In this document: positions 25,642 to 32,351 of the stretch, piece after piece | Layout: each line of letters starts with the position of its first letter | Position numbering within the stretch: the first letter of the stretch is position 1 | Assembly: GCA_038125995.1 (NCBI GenBank) | Contig: JAYPEX010000016.1 | Span: 1 to 33,207 of the forward strand | Origin: MAG-120531 sp038125995 | GTDB lineage: Bacteria > Bacteroidota > Bacteroidia > Flavobacteriales > Flavobacteriaceae | Direction: 5' to 3' | DNA length: 33,207 nucleotides | The notes under the pieces: model-generated | Told to the model about the DNA's origin: nothing | The model's input: the letters and a program-made list of their open reading frames with translations, nothing else | Database searches by the model: none | Made by a program: the position numbers and the translations under genes

Positions 25642-25663
25642 TTTTATAGCTATAGTCCCATTT

Positions 25664-26797
25664 ATGAGAAAACAACTACTACTATTATTGGTACTATTTA
25701 GTATCATCACATATGCTCAGGAAGAGCAGCGCAGGGTAATTGTTACTGCTGTCCCTTTTTTGAATATTGCTGCTGATGCAAGAGCTGCAGCCTTAGGAGA
25801 TATGGGAGTCGCTACTTCTGCAGACGTATACTCTCTGCAGTGGAATCCAGCTAAAACCGTATTTAATGAAAAAGAGCAAGAAATTGCCTTTAGTTACAAT
25901 CCCTATCTTGAAAATATTGTAACCGACATTGCACTGCTCAACCTTTCCTATTTTAAGAAACTAGATGAACGATCTGCTTTTGGATTGGGAATGCGCTACT
26001 TTACCCTAGGTGAAATTGAACTCAGACAATACGCTTCGGATCCTGGTTCGGTTGCCAAGCCTAATGAAATTGCAATTGATGGGTCCTATTCCTTAAAATT
26101 AAATCCCAACTTTAGTATGGGAGTCAGTGGACGCTATATTCGATCCAATCTAAGGATTCCACAAACCACCGCAGTCGATACCCGAGCAGCATCGAGTTTT
26201 GCAGTCGATGTCTCTGGATATTATATGGGGGACCTCCAAGACATGGGAACTTATGACGGTAGATATCGTTGGGGCTTTAATATCTCCAACCTGGGGCCCA
26301 AGGTTACCTATGATCTTACAGGAGAACGCTACTTTATACCCACCAATTTACGTTTAGGAATGGGATATGATTATGTCTATACAGAAAACTCGGTTTTAGC
26401 ATTGACTTTTGAAGCGTCCAAACTCCTAGTCCCCACCCCTAAAGACTTTAACAATAACGGTCAATTGGACGCTCTGGATTTTGAAACTTATCAAGATATT
26501 CCTTATTTCGAGGGGGCTTTAAATTCGTTTTTTGATGCACCTGATGGATTTTCAGAGGAACTCAAGGAAGTCACATGGGCCATTTCTGCTGAATACACTT
26601 ATTCCAAACGCTTTAGCATGCGTATGGGATACTTTAGTGAAAATTTTGACAAAGGTTCCAAACGATTTATGTCTCTCGGCGCTGGGTTTGTACTCGATCA
26701 ATTTACCTTAGACCTCTCCTATTTGGTATCCAATGCACCTGTTTTAAATCCGCTTCAAAATGCGATGCGATTTTCAGTGCGTTTTAACTTGATCTAA
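25664..26797 (+). CDS. porV: Type IX secretion outer membrane protein PorV
   Basis: PorV (LptO) is an outer-membrane beta-barrel of the FadL-like group that shuttles type IX cargo from the SprA translocon to the PorU sortase. The 377-residue protein has a signal peptide (MRKQLLLLLVLFSIITYA, cleavage before Gln19). The mature part then holds the typical NIAADARAAALGDMGVAT and SLQWNPAKT segments, followed by alternating aromatic strands and a C-terminal strand ending in Phe-Asn-Leu-Ile. The frame is open back to 25595, but that would begin inside the pdhC terminator, so the ATG at 25664 before the signal peptide is used. gldJ follows after 77 bases. Confidence 0.93.
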   Translation: MRKQLLLLLVLFSIITYAQEEQRRVIVTAVPFLNIAADARAAALGDMGVATSADVYSLQWNPAKTVFNEKEQEIAFSYNPYLENIVTDIALLNLSYFKKLDERSAFGLGMRYFTLGEIELRQYASDPGSVAKPNEIAIDGSYSLKLNPNFSMGVSGRYIRSNLRIPQTTAVDTRAASSFAVDVSGYYMGDLQDMGTYDGRYRWGFNISNLGPKVTYDLTGERYFIPTNLRLGMGYDYVYTENSVLALTFEASKLLVPTPKDFNNNGQLDALDFETYQDIPYFEGALNSFFDAPDGFSEELKEVTWAISAEYTYSKRFSMRMGYFSENFDKGSKRFMSLGAGFVLDQFTLDLSYLVSNAPVLNPLQNAMRFSVRFNLI

Positions 26798-26846
26798 ATT
26801 AGTGGAGCTATTTCAAAACTGCGGAATTAATATTAACTTAGTTCAC

Positions 26847-26854
26847 TATATTTG
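26847..26854 (+). promoter_or_regulatory. -7 element of the gldJ promoter
   Basis: TATATTTG is a full TAnnTTTG match 20 bases before the gldJ ATG. A 10-bp palindrome TTAATATTAA (26827-26836) lies at the expected -33/spacer position instead of a TTG. Confidence 0.65.
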
Positions 26855-26874
26855 TAAGAAGAAATCGAACGAAG

Positions 26875-28506
26875 ATGAAGTTTTTTAAAACAGTTACCTA
26901 TATCGCTCTTAGTGGGCTCATCACCATGAGTTGCTCCAAGATTGGTTCAAAATCTAGTGTTTCTCAAGGAACTGGATGGAAGATCAACTCTAAAGAGAGC
27001 ATGTTTAACTATAACAACCAATTCAAGGGACAACAAAAAGCTCCTGGATTGGTGTTTATTGAAGGGGGAACCTTTACGATGGGTAGAATTCAAGATGATG
27101 TCATGCGTGATTGGAATAACATCCCCACTCAACAATATGTCAAGTCCTTTTATTTAGATGAAACTGAGGTAACCAATCAGATGTATCTGGAATACCTTAC
27201 CTATCTCAAAACAGTTTATCCACCATCAGAGCAGCAATACAAAGGAATCTACGAGGCAGCCTTACCAGACACCTTGGTTTGGAGAAATCAACTCTCCTAC
27301 AATGAAGACATGGTTAATTACTACCTCAGACATCCAGCCTATTCAGAGCATCCAGTCGTTGGAGTGAGTTGGATTCAAGCGAAAAACTACGCCAAATGGA
27401 GAACCGATCGCGTCAATGAGTGGCTGCTAGTTGAAAAGGGCTATTTATCAGAGGAGGCCTTCTACGCACCTCTAACTAAGGACAATGCAACGCCTTTTAA
27501 CACTCAAACCTACATCAACAATCCCTCTGCTGCTTACAATTCAGTCATCGATGAATTGCAAGGAAAGCAACAAAAAGACACGGAGAATGTCTACGCCACT
27601 ACCCATACAGGAGTATTACTCCCAGAGTACCGTCTTCCTACAGAAGCTGAGTGGGAATACGCAGCGCAGGCTCAGGCAGAAAACCGAGAATACAACAATT
27701 ACAGAGGGAGAAAGAAATATCCTTGGGATGGCAACTACACCAGAACCTCCAAAAACAAAAGAGCAGGTGATCAGTTAGCCAACTTCAAAACTTCACAAGG
27801 GGATTACGGTGGAATCGCAGGATGGCACGAAGATGGTGGATCCATCACCGCTTCTGTTAGAAACAATCCTCCCAATGCCTTTGGTCTTTACGGAATGGCT
27901 GGCAACGTTGCAGAGTGGGTTGCGGATGTGTACCGTCCGATCATCGAAGATGGCCTCAGCGACTTCAACTACTTTAGAGGAAACGTCTATGAAAAAGCTG
28001 CTATTGGAAAAGACGGCAAGACTCAGGTCTACTCTCAAGCTCAATTAGACACACTGATCAATGGCAAATTAGCCCTCAAAGCATTACCAGGAGAAACTGT
28101 GACAGTTCCTTTAGACGACAAAGACACCTATTTGAGAGCAAACTTCTCTAAAAGCGACAACCGAAACTTTAGAGATGGTGATTTAGAATCATCCACGGAC
28201 TTCTACCGATTCTTACAAGAAGGTGACAACTACTCGATGTACAATGCTCCTAAGCATCAAAAACGCGATAGCTTGATCGAAGCCTTTGATCGATCCAACA
28301 ACCGTACCACACTGATTTCTGATAACACCAGAGTCATCAAAGGGGGTTCTTGGAAAGATCGTGCTTATTGGCTTGACCCAGCCACTAGACGCTTCTTACC
28401 CGACTATATGGCTACTGATTTTATTGGATTTAGATGTGCCATGTCACATCTGGGATCTGATTCCAGAAGCAAGGACAAGACACCGTTCTTTAAAGCTGGA
28501 AAATAA
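26875..28506 (+). CDS. gldJ: Gliding motility lipoprotein GldJ
   Basis: GldJ is an outer-membrane-associated lipoprotein required for gliding and stability of the type IX machinery, including GldK. The 543-residue protein has a lipoprotein signal ending in TMSC (Cys20). A formylglycine-generating-enzyme-like (SUMF1) fold follows: GGTFTMG near residue 63, DETEVTNQMYLEYL, HPVVGVSWIQAKNYAKWR, RLPTEAEWEYAA, GLYGMAGNVAEWV and the closing VIKGGSWKD and GFRCAMS. These proteins use the fold structurally, not as an enzyme. murF follows after 6 bases. Confidence 0.94.
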   Translation: MKFFKTVTYIALSGLITMSCSKIGSKSSVSQGTGWKINSKESMFNYNNQFKGQQKAPGLVFIEGGTFTMGRIQDDVMRDWNNIPTQQYVKSFYLDETEVTNQMYLEYLTYLKTVYPPSEQQYKGIYEAALPDTLVWRNQLSYNEDMVNYYLRHPAYSEHPVVGVSWIQAKNYAKWRTDRVNEWLLVEKGYLSEEAFYAPLTKDNATPFNTQTYINNPSAAYNSVIDELQGKQQKDTENVYATTHTGVLLPEYRLPTEAEWEYAAQAQAENREYNNYRGRKKYPWDGNYTRTSKNKRAGDQLANFKTSQGDYGGIAGWHEDGGSITASVRNNPPNAFGLYGMAGNVAEWVADVYRPIIEDGLSDFNYFRGNVYEKAAIGKDGKTQVYSQAQLDTLINGKLALKALPGETVTVPLDDKDTYLRANFSKSDNRNFRDGDLESSTDFYRFLQEGDNYSMYNAPKHQKRDSLIEAFDRSNNRTTLISDNTRVIKGGSWKDRAYWLDPATRRFLPDYMATDFIGFRCAMSHLGSDSRSKDKTPFFKAGK

Positions 28507-28512
28507 GCTCCT

Positions 28513-29775
28513 ATGGATGCCCAGCAACTGCATCAACTCTTTTTAAAGCAAGGAGAGGTCAGCACTGACTCCAGAGCCATTACCAAAGGCTCCTTGTTCT
28601 TTGCTCTTTCGGGAGCGAACTTTAACGGTAATACCTTTGCCAAGCAAGCTCTGGAAAAAGGAGCTTCCTATGTCATTGTCGACAATCCCAACTACTACAA
28701 AGAAGCGGATTCACGCTACCTTTTGGTCAAAGACAGCCTCAAAGCGCTACAAGAATTAGCGACAACGCACAGAAACTATTGCAAAACACCGATGATTGCG
28801 CTCACGGGTTCCAATGGAAAAACAACCACCAAGGAACTGATTCACGCGGTGCTTAAAACAAGCTACAACACCCTTGCTACTGAAGGCAACTTCAACAATC
28901 ACATTGGAGTTCCCCTGACCTTGCTTCGACTTACCAAAGAAACAGAGTTGGCCATTGTTGAAATGGGCGCGAATCACCGTGGAGAGATCCAACAACTCGC
29001 TTCAATTGCACAACCCAATTACGGTTATATCACAAATTTTGGAATGGCACATTTGGAGGGATTCGGATCAAAAGAAGGGGTTATTAAGGGAAAATCAGAA
29101 CTTTACGACTACCTTAGAAAAGAGCAACAATGGATCTTTTACAATCCTAAGGATACCAAGCAAATCGATCTCCTTAAAGATTACACGCACAAGATCGCTA
29201 CCGCATCGGATCAGTGTCAAATTCACAGTACAAAGGAATTGCTAGAACTGAGCTACAAGGGACAGCTCCTACAAAGTCAATTAGTCGGCTCCTATAACGC
29301 CAACAACATAGCAGCAGCAATTGGTATGGGAATCTATTTTAAGGTACCCTTTACCAAAATAAAGGATGCTATTGAAGGATACGCTCCCAAAAACAACCGA
29401 TCAGAGCTGCTTAAAAAAGGAAGTAATCTCATCATCTTGGATGCCTATAATGCGAATCCATCAAGCATGAAGGCTGCCTTAGATAACTTTCAGCAATTAA
29501 ATACTTCAAAACAGAAGGTACTCATCCTAGGAAGTATGCTAGAGCTAGGTAGTTATTCCAAAAAAGCCCATCAAGAGCTAATCGATCAGGCGAATCAAAT
29601 CACCAACAAGCTATATTTGGTAGGAAAGGAATTTAAAGAGCTCTCAAGAACAAGTTTTGAAAACACCAAAGCATTACAGCAGCACCTGAAAAAACATCCA
29701 CTGACCGACTCTTACCTACTCATCAAAGGATCAAGAGGAATTGCACTGGAACAGCTCCTAGAAGACATTAACTAA
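28513..29775 (+). CDS. murF: UDP-MurNAc-tripeptide--D-Ala-D-Ala ligase
   Basis: MurF adds D-Ala-D-Ala to complete the UDP-MurNAc-pentapeptide used by MraY. The 420-residue protein has an N-terminal substrate domain with STDSR (17-21), the P-loop GSNGKTTTK (99-107), GNFNNHIGVPLTLL, the EMGANHRGEI motif typical of MurF, and the C-terminal LDAYNANPSSMKAAL. It lies outside the dcw operon, 6 bases after gldJ, so a cell-wall gene is tied to a gliding gene in transcription. Confidence 0.95.
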   Translation: MDAQQLHQLFLKQGEVSTDSRAITKGSLFFALSGANFNGNTFAKQALEKGASYVIVDNPNYYKEADSRYLLVKDSLKALQELATTHRNYCKTPMIALTGSNGKTTTKELIHAVLKTSYNTLATEGNFNNHIGVPLTLLRLTKETELAIVEMGANHRGEIQQLASIAQPNYGYITNFGMAHLEGFGSKEGVIKGKSELYDYLRKEQQWIFYNPKDTKQIDLLKDYTHKIATASDQCQIHSTKELLELSYKGQLLQSQLVGSYNANNIAAAIGMGIYFKVPFTKIKDAIEGYAPKNNRSELLKKGSNLIILDAYNANPSSMKAALDNFQQLNTSKQKVLILGSMLELGSYSKKAHQELIDQANQITNKLYLVGKEFKELSRTSFENTKALQQHLKKHPLTDSYLLIKGSRGIALEQLLEDIN

Positions 29776-29780
29776 GTTGT

Positions 29781-30233
29781 TTATTTTTCTTTATAGGTAT
29801 TGGTTGTTTTTACCACAATGACACCATTAGCCCCTAGAAAGCCGTATTTATTGGTTTCAGAAAGCGATCGCAATACTTTAACATATCGTATCGAAGGTAA
29901 ATTGACATCTGTAGGTGGAAAACGTCGCACCATATTATCCACATCCCAAGTAACAAAAGAGTCCGTAGTATTCATGGATTGATTCCCACGAAGAATGATG
30001 TTTCCGTTGACCAATCGATGATTACCTAAATACCAGCGTATGGCACGAGCCAAGGAAGGAGCATTCACATCCACGTGATACTCGTTGTATTGGGACGATT
30101 CTTCTTTCTTTTGAAGTTCCTTTTTTAATTGACGAAGTTCTTTATTAGAGAGTTCCTTTGCCTCAATGGTATCCTGAGCAACAACCGAATAGGAACCAAA
30201 AATAACAACAGCTAGTATAAGAAGAGTTTTCAT
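29781..30233 (-). CDS. Small secreted TonB-receptor plug-like protein
   Basis: This 150-residue protein has a signal peptide (MKTLLILAVVIFGSYSVVA, cleavage near 19/20). A charged helical stretch follows (about 25-46, ELSNKELRQLKKELQKKEE), then a domain ending in VKVLRSLSETNKYGFLGANG and VIVVKT. That ending closely resembles the plug of SusC/TonB-dependent receptors, where the usual form is a V-L-(K/R)-(G/S) run followed by YG-x-x-G-A-N-G-V-I. No barrel follows, so it cannot be a receptor by itself. Function is unknown; it could bind a partner in the periplasm. It converges with murF (5 bases apart). No clear promoter is seen upstream. The start is the ATG before the signal peptide. Confidence 0.8.
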   Translation of the reverse strand: MKTLLILAVVIFGSYSVVAQDTIEAKELSNKELRQLKKELQKKEESSQYNEYHVDVNAPSLARAIRWYLGNHRLVNGNIILRGNQSMNTTDSFVTWDVDNMVRRFPPTDVNLPSIRYVKVLRSLSETNKYGFLGANGVIVVKTTNTYKEK

Positions 30234-30289
30234 GTTTAAATAAATTAGTAGTTACACTTAATTACTGCAAAAAGCATACCGAGATATAA

Positions 30290-30385
30290 AAGTACATTAT
30301 TTACCAATCGGCTCGTCAAAAATTAGATGAACTGAATAAATACAAGAATGCTTTTCAAAAAAATGAAATCAACAGGGTCGATTGA
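30290..30385 (+). pseudogene. Possible short gene remnant
   Basis: A stop-free stretch with coding-like composition reads YQSARQKLDELNKYKNAFQ, then KNEINRVD and a stop (TGA 30383-30385). It has no start codon and a stop precedes it at 30287. It looks like the end of a charged helical protein whose 5' part is lost, but chance cannot be excluded over so short a length. Confidence 0.25.
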
Positions 30386-30708
30386 CCAAAATTTAAAATA
30401 CCATCAACAGACGTTATTATTGATTCGACCTATAAGAATTTAGTTCATTATAATAAGATTATAAAACCTTAATATATAAGAACTATATGATGAAATAATG
30501 TTAATTATTTAAATATTTATCAAATTATAAATATTTATATTAAATTTTTAAAAATTAAATTAATTACAATAAATACAATAGTAATATATACTATTATAAA
30601 TAGTTCATGATTTAAACACAAAATTTAAACAAATGAATGTTTATAAACACATATATTTAATTCATTGATATTCAATTATTTAAAACTATAAATAAAAAAT
30701 ATAACATA

Positions 30709-30738
30709 TTGCTATTATAATACAATAATTTAACTTTG
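30709..30738 (+). promoter_or_regulatory. Primary promoter of upxY (TTG-N19-TAACTTTG)
   Basis: TTG (30709-30711), a 19-base spacer and TAACTTTG (30731-30738) match both parts of the flavobacterial sigma factor consensus. The predicted start is near 30744, giving a leader of about 25 bases before the ATG at 30770. Confidence 0.75.
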
Positions 30739-30765
30739 ATATTTATCAGTGAGAACTTATCTTTG
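30736..30765 (+). promoter_or_regulatory. Second, overlapping promoter of upxY (TTG-N19-TATCTTTG)
   Basis: The final TTG of the first -7 box (30736-30738) is again followed, after exactly 19 bases, by TATCTTTG (30758-30765). Transcription from this one would start at or next to the upxY ATG, making a leaderless message. Confidence 0.5.
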
Positions 30766-30769
30766 AATT

Positions 30770-31246
30770 ATGAATTGGTACGCGATTTATACAAAACCCA
30801 AAGGTGAATTAAAAGCAAAAGCTTATTTCGAAAGTTGTGGCTTTGAAAGTTTTGTACCCTTCAAAAAAACAGTTGAAAAAAAAGCGAAGAAATTAGTTTG
30901 CAAGCAGCAAGTGCTTATTTCTGGCTTGGCATTCTTTAAAATGGAAACTTTAGACTTTGATTTGGTGAATCAGAATCCATTTACCAAGTCGATCGTTCGT
31001 TCTCTTGGAATGCCTGCTTTAATTTCAGAAGAGGAAATCAATGCCATGAGAGACTACCTCTGTCCTAAAAGTTCTGATAGCAGCTCCTATGAAACAGGAG
31101 CGGTTATTACCATCGAATCGGGAATTTTTTCAGGGAGTAAGGCGCAAGTAGTCGAACACCGAGGGGATGTTATCTGGGTTATTTTAAAATCCATCGGTTT
31201 AAAAATGTGTATTGATTTGACTTCTAATAAAATTGAAGTCGCTTAA
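30770..31246 (+). CDS. UpxY-type NusG paralogue (transcription antiterminator)
   Basis: This 158-residue protein is related to NusG/RfaH. It has an N-terminal NGN domain (about 1-95) starting MNWYAIYTKPKGE, with KAKAYFES and FVPFKKT as in UpxY proteins, and a C-terminal KOW motif (about 110-133, GAVITIESGIFSGSKAQVVE). Proteins of this type bind RNA polymerase at the start of polysaccharide operons and let it read through. Its place directly before a lipid-linked sugar transferase fits that job. A hairpin and an ops-like sequence lie just after the gene. Which RNA or DNA element it recognises is not known from the sequence. Confidence 0.88.
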   Translation: MNWYAIYTKPKGELKAKAYFESCGFESFVPFKKTVEKKAKKLVCKQQVLISGLAFFKMETLDFDLVNQNPFTKSIVRSLGMPALISEEEINAMRDYLCPKSSDSSSYETGAVITIESGIFSGSKAQVVEHRGDVIWVILKSIGLKMCIDLTSNKIEVA

Positions 31247-31272
31247 ATAACTGTGATTCATTGTTTTACTAA

Positions 31273-31303
31273 CTGTTGGTATGAACCAATAGGCGAAGCC
31301 GTG
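31273..31303 (+). promoter_or_regulatory. Hairpin followed by ops-like element between upxY and the glycosyltransferase
   Basis: CTGTTGGT (31273-31280) pairs with ACCAATAG (31285-31292) in an 8-bp stem with one G-U pair and loop ATGA. Next to it GGCGAAGCCGTG (31292-31303) matches the E. coli RfaH ops sequence GGCGGTAGCGTG at 8 of 12 positions, including both ends, and can itself form a tiny GGC/GCC hairpin. There is no T-run, so it is not a standard terminator. A pause or recruitment site for the NusG paralogue is an inference. Confidence 0.4.
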
Positions 31304-31322
31304 AAAAAAACCAAACTCCATT

Positions 31323-32351
31323 ATGATTAGCTTAGTACAATCACAACTTATTGTATTTTTTATCAGCATCATTGCGTCGATTTACTTTAACAAGATCGTT
31401 CACAAGGTCTATTTAAAGAACAATATGGTGGATCAAATCAATCAACGCTCTTCTCATTCGGTCACTGCGACCCGATCTGGAGGGGTGTCCATATTTATTT
31501 CCTTAATTGTGATCCTACTGATCTATTCACTGATTTATCAGTTGGAATACAATATGTTTATATGGTTGGCACTGAGTTTATCACTCTTTTTAGGGTTTTG
31601 GGATGATCTCTATGACATCTCATACAAGCACAAATTTATCGTTCAAATATTTATTGGGTTTCTTCTCACCCAATCGGGGTATTTAATCAATAATTTTCAC
31701 GGAGTATTTGGCCTCTATGAAATCCCCTATTGGGCTTCGATGGTCACCTCAATTTTTGTATACCTAGTGATCACCAATGCGGTGAACCTTATCGATGGTA
31801 TTGATGGGCTTTTAAGTATGACTGGTTTGTACGTTTTAAGTATTTTCAGTTTGCTGTTTTGGGTGCGTTCTGCGGAACTTTTTTCACTTGCGGTTCCCCT
31901 GATGGGAATTATCGCAGGATTTTTATACCACAACCTCAAGCCCTATGAAAAAGTATTCCTTGGAGATGCTGGTTCTCTGACTATGGGGACCCTCTTTAGT
32001 TTCTTTGTCTTTTGGCTGATGGATGGAAACAACATTCAATTCACAGATGGGATCATCAACAGAAGCCTGCTAGCGGTGCTCATTTTCATTTACCCACTTG
32101 CCGATACACTACGGGTGTTCATCATCAGAGCCTCGAAGGGGAAATCACCTTTTTCACCGGACCGCTCTCACCTGCATCACCGACTCATTGACAAAGGGTA
32201 TACCCACTTTTTTAGCAGTATTCAAATCATCGTCTTAACGGCACTCTTATTGGCCATTAACTTAATTTCATTCAACACCCTTGGACTTATTGGAGCGACT
32301 CTTTTAAGTAGCCTCTATATTGTTGTGGTGTACTACATTCGTTTTAAATAG
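31323..32351 (+). CDS. Undecaprenyl-phosphate sugar-1-phosphate transferase (WecA/MraY superfamily)
   Basis: This 342-residue polytopic membrane protein (about 10 spans) likely loads the first sugar-phosphate, such as GlcNAc-1-P, onto undecaprenyl phosphate to start a surface polysaccharide. It has GFWDDLYDIS (91-100, catalytic Asp pair), NAVNLIDGIDGL (152-163), FLGDAGSLTMG and the C-terminal DRSHLHHRLIDKG. The HLHHRL form is typical of WecA-like enzymes and differs from the HHHFQ of MraY, which is encoded separately here. Sugar specificity cannot be read. It follows upxY by 76 bases and overlaps the next gene by one base (TAGTG). Confidence 0.92.
   Translation: MISLVQSQLIVFFISIIASIYFNKIVHKVYLKNNMVDQINQRSSHSVTATRSGGVSIFISLIVILLIYSLIYQLEYNMFIWLALSLSLFLGFWDDLYDISYKHKFIVQIFIGFLLTQSGYLINNFHGVFGLYEIPYWASMVTSIFVYLVITNAVNLIDGIDGLLSMTGLYVLSIFSLLFWVRSAELFSLAVPLMGIIAGFLYHNLKPYEKVFLGDAGSLTMGTLFSFFVFWLMDGNNIQFTDGIINRSLLAVLIFIYPLADTLRVFIIRASKGKSPFSPDRSHLHHRLIDKGYTHFFSSIQIIVLTALLLAINLISFNTLGLIGATLLSSLYIVVVYYIRFK

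Larger units (their letters stand above)
30234..30769. other. Gene-poor AT-rich intergenic stretch before upxY
   Basis: I see no convincing gene in these 536 bases. The part up to about 30450 has near-normal composition and a possible gene remnant. From 30481 to 30720 G+C drops to about 11% (26 of 240). This part contains a palindrome TGTTTATAAACA (30638-30649), a short inverted repeat AATAGTA/TACTATT (30577-30595), and a wider AATGAAT/ATTCATT pair (30632-30666) around the palindrome. The end holds the upxY promoter. Such DNA should be bent and easily melted and may bind nucleoid proteins. Confidence 0.7.

Noticed and set aside
25595..25663. 23-residue extension of PorV
   Set aside because: It begins inside the pdhC terminator and would bury the signal peptide; the ATG at 25664 directly precedes it.
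27485..27778. 97-codon open frame in another frame of gldJ
   Set aside because: It overlaps the conserved gldJ domain in the same strand; no start signal or similarity.
30363..30443. 26-codon open frame with ATG in the AT-rich gap
   Set aside because: Too short, no promoter or ribosome site of note, and it overlaps the other possible remnant in a different frame.
30577..30595. AATAGTA/TACTATT as a terminator or regulator site
   Set aside because: Seven A/T-rich pairs in DNA with about 11% G+C are expected by chance and too weak to terminate.
31727..31939. 70-codon minus-strand frame inside the sugar transferase gene
   Set aside because: Antisense shadow of a membrane protein; no features of its own.
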